Shown here: piece after piece, positions 55,723-64,000 of the stretch
How positions within the stretch are numbered: the first letter of the stretch is position 1
Layout of the letters: every line of letters starts with the position of its first letter
Source: Rhizobium giardinii bv. giardinii H152
Lineage (GTDB): Bacteria > Pseudomonadota > Alphaproteobacteria > Rhizobiales > Rhizobiaceae
NCBI RefSeq assembly: GCF_000379605.1
Contig: NZ_KB902580.1
Coordinates: 62,188 to 126,187 of the forward strand
DNA: 64,000 nucleotides
Reading direction: 5' to 3'
The notes under the pieces: model-generated
What the model was told of the DNA's origin: nothing
The model's input: only the letters and a program-made list of their open reading frames with translations
Database searches by the model: none
Translations under genes and position numbers: made by a program

Positions 55723-55885
55723 GGCGATCTCCTATGTTTGTCGATTCAACACCGCAGTCAGCTCCGCGGCACCGAATGCATTTGCCTGACGATTAGATGG
55801 TCCGGGCCGCCAAAATATTCCCATCCCGCTACAAAGGGCCCTTTGCCCTAAGATAGGATCCGGCGTAATCTCGGCTGGACGGCGT

Positions 55886-56614
55886 CTACGTGCGCTCAGT
55901 CGCCGCGTTCAACAGATGAGTATCCTTTCGAACCACTCGGACTGCGAGCCGATCGAGGACTGATTGTGCGAGGCGGTCACAACGAGCGCCAGCGAAGAGA
56001 AACGTATCCGTGAACACGGTGGCGAGCTTATCTCGCAGCGCCTCGCGGAGGAGCCGGCGTGCGCGATAAAGACGGGTGCTCACCGTCTCAGGGCGCAATG
56101 CCAAAAGGAAAGCCGTTTCCTCAATGCTCATTTCCTCGACGTCCCGCATGACAAAGACGATGCGAAAGGGCTCTGGCAAATCACCGACGGCTCGCTCCAA
56201 AAGGCCGCGGATTTCAGCGAGAGCGGCCTCCTCCTCGGGATCAGGCTTGTGTGCGCTGAAGGGAGCGACCATGCCTTCGATGGTTTTCGCGTCTACGGTG
56301 GGTCGCCTTTTCCGGCGGCGTCCGAGCGCCTCGTTCAGCGCGATCCGGGTGAGCCAGGTCGACAGCCGCGCATCCGCGCGGAATTGGGCCAGATGGGTGA
56401 AGGCGTGGATATAGGTCTCCTGAAGTACGTCCTCCGCCTCGGTGTCGTCATCCAGGACGGCGCGGGCGACCCGGTGAAGCCGCTGATTGTGACGCTTGAT
56501 GATTAGCCAGAATGCAGCGGGGTCACGCTGTCGTGCGTGTTCAACCAGCCCCGCGTCGTCAAGGTCCTCTATTCTCACTGTCTCGGTGGATCCGCTCTGC
56601 TTCATCATAGGCAC
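55886..56614 (-). CDS. ECF RNA polymerase sigma factor
   Basis: Sigma-70 family protein of 242 aa with region 2 (DPAAFWLIIKRHNQRLHRVA, EAEDVLQETYIHAFTHLAQF), a linker, and region 4 (DLPEPFRIVFVMRDVEEMSI, EETAFLLALRPETVSTRLYR ARR). The C-terminal about 40 residues beyond region 4 (FLFAGARCDRLAQSVLDRLA) are an extension. No anti-sigma gene is adjacent; the ferritin-like gene 163 nt downstream in the same direction is a likely target or partner. Confidence 0.88.
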   Translation of the reverse strand: MPMMKQSGSTETVRIEDLDDAGLVEHARQRDPAAFWLIIKRHNQRLHRVARAVLDDDTEAEDVLQETYIHAFTHLAQFRADARLSTWLTRIALNEALGRRRKRRPTVDAKTIEGMVAPFSAHKPDPEEEAALAEIRGLLERAVGDLPEPFRIVFVMRDVEEMSIEETAFLLALRPETVSTRLYRARRLLREALRDKLATVFTDTFLFAGARCDRLAQSVLDRLAVRVVRKDTHLLNAATERT

Positions 56615-56971
56615 TCCAGATGCATCAGCTTACTGTGGGATATGCGGTTTCCGGCTCTTCGGTCTGCGGCCAGGTGGAGACCTCGGACTCTAGCGGACCA
56701 GAGGTCTGCTGACCAAGTAAATCGGCTCGGAGATGCTGCCTTCAGGAAGTGACAAAGATGATCTCTACCGCCGACACGAGGCGCAAAATAGCCAGAGTTC
56801 TCGATGCGACAGAAGTCTGCTCAGGGCTGAAGGCCCCTGTCGTCGCAGGCTGTTAGATGTGTCGATCACAAACAAATCCGAAGCCCGTGGACGATCTGGA
56901 ACCCCTTCCACAGATGATATTATCGGATGCTGCGAGCACACGAGAACATTCCGCGTCAGAACTGCGCCCCA
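56615..56971. other. Spacer upstream of the sigma-factor gene
   Basis: About 360 nt; no gene, RNA or repeat that I can support. Confidence 0.35.
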
Positions 56972-57440
56972 TCAGCCACCGGTCAATGAGCGCCGTGGCG
57001 AAGGCCGATCGAGCCCTCCATTCAACGGGTGTCCAGTCTCGAGGAACGCGGCATCTCCTGTAGCCCATCCAAGCCTGAGCCGGACCCCACTGTTTAAGGA
57101 AAGTCGAACCCCGCGGTCAGGTGCAATGTCTTGGTCGAATAACCGGGTGAACGCAGTGAAATCGTCGAACCACATCCTCGTCGCTGAGAATGAATGAACG
57201 ATCATCGCCGCCTCATCCGTTTTGAAGCGCTTCGCTTTAATCACCGCTGAGGCGGTGCGGTGCAGCAGCTGATAGCGGATATGTGCCGGTCGCGTCTCTG
57301 CCAAGCCAAGGACATCGCATATATGGCGAATCCTCGCCAGCTTGCCGTCAGAGGGGGCTTTCAGCCACTACCCGACCGTCGGTCCGAACGACTCATTCAC
57401 CTTCCCTTCGATGGTCGCCGCGCACATTGCGCCACAGTGT
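56972..57440 (-). pseudogene. DUF6946-like gene broken by an in-frame stop
   Basis: The reverse strand reads ATIEGKVNESFGPTVG, then a TAG, then WLKAPSDGKLARIRHICDVL, HIRYQLLHRTASAVIKAKRF, AAMIVHSFSATRMWFDDFTA and LRLGWATGD. The second part matches my recollection of the DUF6946 family, whose members read through the point where the stop lies. The C-terminus also runs on beyond the usual end. Confidence 0.5.
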
Positions 57441-57562
57441 CGGGCGCCCAAAGTGACATTTTAACTTTTGCGCATGCGCGCGACGGCCCGGCATGGAACC
57501 AATTCAGTCTGCCTGAGTTCTCAAACCATCGGATTATCAGATCCGCTACAAACGAGGACATC

Positions 57563-57874
57563 ATGAAAAAGATCATATCTGCTGCGGCGATTATCTTCGC
57601 CGCGGGCTTGCCCGCTCACGCCCAGACAACACCATCGACGGAGGGTGAAACACCCGCTATCGCCACCCCCGACCAACAGAATCCTACGGCGCCCGTCGCC
57701 GGCGCAAACAGCTTCACCGAAGACCAGGCGCGGACGCGGATTGAAGAGGCCGGTTACACCGATGTCGCCGATTTGAAGCTCGACGCGAATGGCATCTGGC
57801 AGGCATCCGCCACGAAGGACAAGAAACAGGTCACTGTGTCGCTCGACTATCAAGGCAACGTCGTCGCCAGGTGA
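57563..57874 (+). CDS. Small exported protein, PepSY-like
   Basis: Protein of 103 aa with a signal peptide (MKKIISAAAIIFAAGLPAHA), a low-complexity linker and a C-terminal 55-residue unit (FTEDQARTRIEEAGYTDVAD, LKLDANGIWQASATKDKKQV, VSLDYQGNVV) resembling a PepSY domain, which often binds or inhibits periplasmic proteins. The frame is open upstream, but the ATG at 57563 starts the signal peptide. It is 51 nt before a stress-type gene in the same direction. Confidence 0.78.
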   Translation: MKKIISAAAIIFAAGLPAHAQTTPSTEGETPAIATPDQQNPTAPVAGANSFTEDQARTRIEEAGYTDVADLKLDANGIWQASATKDKKQVTVSLDYQGNVVAR

Positions 57875-57925
57875 CCACCCCAATCGAACTTTGATGCGCT
57901 GGAAGCGCGGAAACGAGGAACAGCT

Positions 57926-58534
57926 ATGACAACGACGGTAACAGGTCTTTTCGACGATTACTCTGACGCGGAAGCAGCCGTACGGGAACTGAAAGCTGCC
58001 GGGATACCTGATCACGACATCAGCATCGTCGCCAACAATCCGGATGGCCGCTATGGCGACGATTCCAGCGCTGCCGAGGGCGCTGGCACGGGCGCCGGCC
58101 TCGGGGCTCTCGCCGGCGGTGCTGGTGGTCTCCTGACAGGCCTTGGTATTATGGCCATTCCAGGTGTTGGTCCTGTTGTGGCGGCGGGATGGCTTGCGGC
58201 CACTGCTGCAGGAGCCGTCGCTGGCGCCGTCGTCGGTGGAGCAGCCGGCGGTTTGATCGGTGCGCTTACCGATTCCGGCGTGCCTGAGGAGGATGCGCAC
58301 GTCTATGCCGAAGGCGTGCGGCGCGGCGGTTCCTTGGTGACGGCTAAGGTGGACAACGCCATGGCATCGGAAGCAGAGGAGATTCTGGAGCGCTCCAACT
58401 GGGTGGATGTCCCGGCGCGGCGCAGAGCCTATCGCGAGCAGGGATGGAGCCGCTTTGACAGCTCTCTCGATCCGTATACGCAAGAGGAAATCGAAGCCGA
58501 ACGGCAACGCTATGGTCGCCGCACCGGGTTGTAG
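57926..58534 (+). CDS. General-stress-type protein with glycine-rich membrane segments
   Basis: Protein of 202 aa. Residues 1-45 resemble the YflT/GSP17M stress domain (VTGLFDDYSDAEAAVRELKA, AGIPDHDISIVANN). A very glycine/alanine-rich central part (GAGTGAGLGALAGGAGGLLT ... GWLAATAAGAVAGAVVGGAA) probably forms two membrane hairpins. A charged C-terminal 70 residues follow, ending IEAERQRYGRRTGL. Such proteins are common members of the EcfG general stress regulon in alphaproteobacteria, but I did not see a clear EcfG promoter. A hairpin follows the stop. Confidence 0.78.
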   Translation: MTTTVTGLFDDYSDAEAAVRELKAAGIPDHDISIVANNPDGRYGDDSSAAEGAGTGAGLGALAGGAGGLLTGLGIMAIPGVGPVVAAGWLAATAAGAVAGAVVGGAAGGLIGALTDSGVPEEDAHVYAEGVRRGGSLVTAKVDNAMASEAEEILERSNWVDVPARRRAYREQGWSRFDSSLDPYTQEEIEAERQRYGRRTGL

Positions 58535-58544
58535 CAATATGCGA

Positions 58545-58573
58545 GAAGGGGCCGGCCACGCGCCGGCTCCTTC
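58545..58573 (+). terminator. Hairpin terminator after the stress-protein gene
   Basis: GAAGGGGCCGGC (58545-58556) pairs with GCCGGCTCCTTC (58562-58573) through 12 pairs, one of them G-U, around a 5-nt loop. There is no long T-run, so termination is likely but not certain. No gene is seen from here to 58820. Confidence 0.6.
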
Positions 58574-58820
58574 GTTCCGTCACCTGCGAGTTAAAAAGCG
58601 CCGCGCAGCCCTGGCCCCGAGGCTAGGAGCAGCGCACCGCGTGGCGGATGCTCGGATTTTATCATTTCCAGGCAGCCTCGTCCTTTTCTTGATAGCCGTT
58701 GAACGTCCTGACGGGCAGAAGCGGCAGGTGGCCGGCTTGCATCGACTTCTTGCCCGGGAGCAGGCCTGCTTCAGGGACCGGAACGGCTATCAGATTTGGC
58801 GCTCCACTGATGGAAGAAAT

Positions 58821-61007
<2,187 letters not shown>

Positions 61008-61024
61008 AGTCTCGCCCATGCGGC

Positions 61025-61820
61025 TTAAGCTGCGGGCGACACCTCGCCCGCCACTTCGCGGATCGTCTGTATGAGGATGGCCTGCGGCATGGAGCGCGCG
61101 GCGTCGGTGCGCATGGTGAGGCCCACCAGACCTTGGTGTCGCTGGTATCGACCGGCAGCGCCGCCAGCTTGTCTTCGGCGATGTCGGCCGCCACGACTCC
61201 TTCAGAGATGATCCAGATCGCATCGCTTTCGAGCACAAAGGCCCGGCCGAAGGCATCAGACAGGGTCTCGATCTGGTTGGCCACCCGGCAATGCCGTTGG
61301 TGATGAGAAGACTCAACGCACAACGCAAGGGCGAATGATGGACGCGCGGGTCGGCATTAGCACTTTATAAGCATTGAGCCCGGAAAAGATCGCTCCTTGG
61401 GACAGCAGTGGATGACCGGTGCGTACGCAGAACACCACCTTTTCCGAATAGAGATGCTCGAACGAAAAACCCGCCATTTTTTCAGGCGCCGCAAGCCGCC
61501 TCACGACAAGATCGAGATCGCCGACGCGCAACTGTTCCAGCAACACCGTTCTCACCTTGACGATTTTGATCGTCGCGCCGGTGCACTCGGCGAGGAAGAG
61601 TTTCATCGCCCTCGGCATGAGGCGGAGCGTCACGCTCGCCCGCTTGAATGCCGTGCAACTTGGCGGCATGGCGAGGCCGCCGTGCACGAACAGGAGCGCT
61701 CCGGCGCAGCCTGGACGCTCGAATGGCCGATCCTGCCGCAGGCGGTGGTCGCGACGGGTGCCTCCCTGCGTCGTGCCTCCGACCTTATGGCGTCCCCTCC
61801 GTCAGCTTGGCATGGTCTCG
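61025..61820 (-). pseudogene. pcaQ: pcaQ remnant (LysR-type activator of protocatechuate genes), HTH lost
   Basis: The effector domain is present in three frames: MPRAMKLFLAECTGATIKIV, LLEQLRVGDLDLVVRRLAAP, EKMAGFSFEHLYSEKVVFCV and ASIIRP in one, NQIETLSDAFGRAFVLESDA with IWIISEGVVAADIAEDKLAA in the next, and GLVGLTMRTDAARSMPQAIL with a stop at 61025 in the third. At least two frameshifts occur (near 61310 and 61130), and the N-terminal winged helix is absent. It lies tail-to-tail with pobA. Confidence 0.72.
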
Positions 61821-61952
61821 GGTGAATCCAATAACCTTGAGGTTATGATATGAGCTTACTTTTTCATTTTACATCACTTTTCTATCTGCCAATCTGATAA
61901 AAAGTCTATTTGCCAGTCGCAAACTGTCTGGCTGATCTGCAGGGAGGAAATC

Positions 61953-63125
61953 ATGAAGAAACTTGCGATCGCCGCGCTCGCGGCTGCGCTTCTGGGCGGT
62001 GTCGCCCATGCTGATATAATCAAGGTCGGCGTCGTCGGGCCGTTCTCCGGTCCCTTCGCGCTGCAGGGCAAGAATTTCAAGGCCGGTATCGACGCCTATA
62101 TGGCGCTGAACGGTAATTCGGTCGGTGGTGACACGATCGAGATCATCTACCGCGATGTTCCCACCGCCGATCCGGCACAGTCCAAGGCCCTGTCGCAGGA
62201 ACTGGTCGTCAAGGAAGGCGTACAGTATCTCGCAGGCTTCTACTTTACACCCGATGCGATGGCCGCGACACCGCTGCTCGAACAGGCGAACGTGCCGATG
62301 GTGGTGATGAACGCCGCCACCTCGGCCATTGTCACCAAGAGCCCCTATGTGGTGCGCACGTCCTTCACGACGTGGCAGACCTCGACGCCGATCGCCAAGG
62401 TCGCCTTCGACGGCGGCACCAAGAAGGTCATTTCAGTCGTCAGCGACTACGGTCCCGGCGTCGATGCCGAAGCAGCCTTCAAGACCGGCTTCGAGGCAGC
62501 CGGCGGCGAAATTGTCGAAGCCATCCGCATTCCGCTGCAGACCAATGATTTCTCGCCGATCATGCAACGCATCAAGGATTCAGGCGCCGAAGGCGTCTTC
62601 GCCTTCCTGCCGTCCGGGCCGACCACCCTTGGTTTCGTGAAGGCTTTCAACGAGAACGGCCTCAAGGAGGGCGGCATCAAGTTCTTCGCTCCCGGCGACC
62701 TTACCCAGGAATCCGACTTGCCGGCGCTGGGCGAGGCAGCACTTGGCCTGACCACGACCTTCCACTATGCCGTCTCGCATGACAGCGCCGAAAACAAGAA
62801 GTTCGTCGAGGCCGCCGCCAAGGCGATCGGAAATCCGGCCGAGCTCTCCTTCCCGGCGGTCGGCGCCTATGACGGCATGCATGTCATCTACAAGATGATC
62901 GATGCGACGGGCGGCGAGCAGGATGCGGCCAAGGCCGTCGATGCCGTGAAGGGCCTTGCCTGGGAAAGCCCGCGTGGTCCGGTGACCATCGACGCCGAAA
63001 GCCGCCATATCACTCAGAACATCTACCTGCGCGAAGTCGCGAGGGCGGACGACGGTACCTATTACAACAAGGAAATCCAGACCTTCGAAAACCAGGGCGA
63101 CCCGGGTCTGGCGGTTGTGAAGTAA
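61953..63125 (+). CDS. Branched-chain-type ABC transporter substrate-binding protein
   Basis: Periplasmic binding protein of 390 aa of the LivJ/LivK class (peripla_BP_6). A signal peptide (MKKLAIAALAAALLGGVAHA) is followed by KVGVVGPFSGPFALQGKNFK, VPMVVMNAATSAIVTKSPYV, ISVVSDYGPGVDAEAAFKTG and FPAVGAYDGMHVIYKMIDAT. GGGAGGA precedes the ATG. It is 202 nt before a LivH-type permease gene. Next to pobA and pcaQ remnants, an aromatic acid such as 4-hydroxybenzoate or protocatechuate is a plausible ligand; this is inference. Confidence 0.88.
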   Translation: MKKLAIAALAAALLGGVAHADIIKVGVVGPFSGPFALQGKNFKAGIDAYMALNGNSVGGDTIEIIYRDVPTADPAQSKALSQELVVKEGVQYLAGFYFTPDAMAATPLLEQANVPMVVMNAATSAIVTKSPYVVRTSFTTWQTSTPIAKVAFDGGTKKVISVVSDYGPGVDAEAAFKTGFEAAGGEIVEAIRIPLQTNDFSPIMQRIKDSGAEGVFAFLPSGPTTLGFVKAFNENGLKEGGIKFFAPGDLTQESDLPALGEAALGLTTTFHYAVSHDSAENKKFVEAAAKAIGNPAELSFPAVGAYDGMHVIYKMIDATGGEQDAAKAVDAVKGLAWESPRGPVTIDAESRHITQNIYLREVARADDGTYYNKEIQTFENQGDPGLAVVK

Positions 63126-63327
63126 GGTCTGCAGCAGCGTGTGAGGCGGTGAATCTTCGAGTCACGCCCGACGAATGATGGAGGGAGGAGATAGCTTCCC
63201 TTCGATCAGGGATTGGGGGATGTCGCACGCATTGACCCGCCGTCCACCAGTCTTCGGGCTTGGCCCGCGGACCCCACACGGCCCGGCCTGACTTGCAGGA
63301 TTGAATAGACGGCATCGGAACGGAAAC

Positions 63328-64000
63328 ATGCAAACGGTCTTCAGCATCGGTGTCGATGCATTTGCTTACGGCATGGTGCTCTTCGTCATCTCCATCGGCC
63401 TTTCGGTCACCATGGGGCTGATGCGGGTCGTCAACCTTGCCCATGGCGCGTTCGCGATGATCGGCGGTTATATCGCCTCCTATGCGGCGCGCGACCTAGG
63501 GCTTGCCTATGCCGTCGCCGTGATGCTGGCGATTGCCGGCACGATCCTCATCGCCATTCCCGTCGAGCGCCTGCTCTACCGGCGCATCTACGGCCAGTCG
63601 GAGCTGACGCAGGTGCTGATGACGATCGGCATCACCTTCTGCATCATCGGCATCGCCAACTATGTCTTTGGCCCGACCCTTAAGACCATCCCGGCGCCGG
63701 ATGCGTTGCGCCAGCCGATCAGCCTCGGGTTCCGCACCGTTTCGGCGCACCGGCTCTTCGTCATCGCCTGCGGCACGGCCGTCGCGCTCGGTCTCTGGTA
63801 TTTCATCGAGCGTACCGCCTTCGGGGTGAAGATGCGCGCCGCGGTCGACAATGCAGCCATGGCCGCCGCGCTCGGCGTGCGGACCGAGGTTGTCTATGCC
63901 GTCAGCTTTGCCGTCGCCGTCGGCCTTGCGGCTTTCGGCGGCGTGGTCGGCGCCGAACTGCTGCCGATTGAGCCCTACTATGCGCTGCGCTATATGGTGA
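63328..64000 (+). CDS. Branched-chain-type ABC transporter permease (LivH family), 3' end outside window
   Basis: The ATG at 63328 opens a frame that runs without stop to the window end (224 codons). It begins MQTVFSIGVDAFAYGMVLFV and carries LivH signatures: TMGLMRVVNLAHGAFAMIGG, LTQVLMTIGITFCIIGIANY and the loop FGVKMRAAVDNAAMAAALGV. Several membrane helices are visible; the family has about 290-340 residues, so about a third is missing. It would pair with a LivM-type permease and two ATPases downstream of the window. Confidence 0.87.
   Translation, partial: MQTVFSIGVDAFAYGMVLFVISIGLSVTMGLMRVVNLAHGAFAMIGGYIASYAARDLGLAYAVAVMLAIAGTILIAIPVERLLYRRIYGQSELTQVLMTIGITFCIIGIANYVFGPTLKTIPAPDALRQPISLGFRTVSAHRLFVIACGTAVALGLWYFIERTAFGVKMRAAVDNAAMAAALGVRTEVVYAVSFAVAVGLAAFGGVVGAELLPIEPYYALRYMV

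Noticed and set aside
55722-55745. Apparent fifth copy of the 15-bp stress motif before the ferritin-like gene
   Set aside because: The resemblance comes from the AGGAGATC ribosome-binding site of the gene itself, and it lies directly at the start codon, unlike the other copies.

Overview
The window looks like a plasmid or chromid segment of an alphaproteobacterium of the Rhizobiaceae (Sinorhizobium, Rhizobium or Agrobacterium type). The grounds are high GC, a siderophore cluster laid out like the rhizobactin 1021 locus of Sinorhizobium meliloti, many single-operon transporter and regulator blocks, and a high load of decaying genes between intact ones. I saw no rRNA, tRNA, CRISPR array, recognisable transposase or replication gene. 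Species and replicon are inferences.

Positions 1-12.5 kb hold the siderophore locus. It has rhbB (cut by the window edge), rhbC, rhbD, rhbE and rhbF as tightly overlapping plus-strand genes, then an AraC regulator (rhrA) on the minus strand, a TonB receptor (rhtA), a second IucB-type acyltransferase and a siderophore-interacting flavin reductase. Together they would make, take up and reductively unload a citrate-hydroxamate siderophore. From 13 to 18.2 kb come an Rrf2 regulator divergent from a thioredoxin-reductase-like flavoprotein, then an NsrR-type regulator divergent from a group III truncated haemoglobin and a DoxX-like membrane protein. A clear NsrR-like palindrome lies between them. 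A J-domain protein follows.

Positions 18.2-24.4 kb mix intact genes (an alpha/beta hydrolase, a two-component system, a Tat-exported hydrolase) with remnants of a LysR regulator, an Ohr peroxidase and a cupin. Positions 24.4-31.3 kb hold a ribitol catabolic operon (substrate-binding protein, ABC ATPase, permease, ribitol dehydrogenase, pentulose kinase). A LacI regulator is divergent from it, and a 36-bp double palindrome sits in the shared promoter region.

Positions 31.7-43.6 kb are an oxidative and electrophile-stress region: two SDRs, a cupin, an epoxide hydrolase, a LysR regulator, a tautomerase, an intact Ohr and a DipZ-type thiol-disulfide protein, with remnants of an enoyl-CoA hydratase and MsrA. 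Four minus-strand genes across 20-44 kb (ohr remnant, Tat hydrolase, ohr, dipZ) share a 15-bp upstream motif that may define an undescribed regulon. This is the strongest unexplained signal I found.

Positions 44-52 kb hold a long AI-2E-family permease with an unusual C-terminal extension, an HD-GYP protein, a DUF1488 protein, an EIIA-type PTS protein and a CPA1 antiporter, separated by poorly coding spacers. From 52 to 58.5 kb come an AraC regulator divergent from an exported lactonase-like metallo-beta-lactamase, an ECF sigma factor with a Tat-exported ferritin-like protein, and two small stress-type proteins. The last 5 kb hold pobA with its AraC regulator, a pcaQ remnant, and the start of a branched-chain-type ABC importer probably serving aromatic acids.
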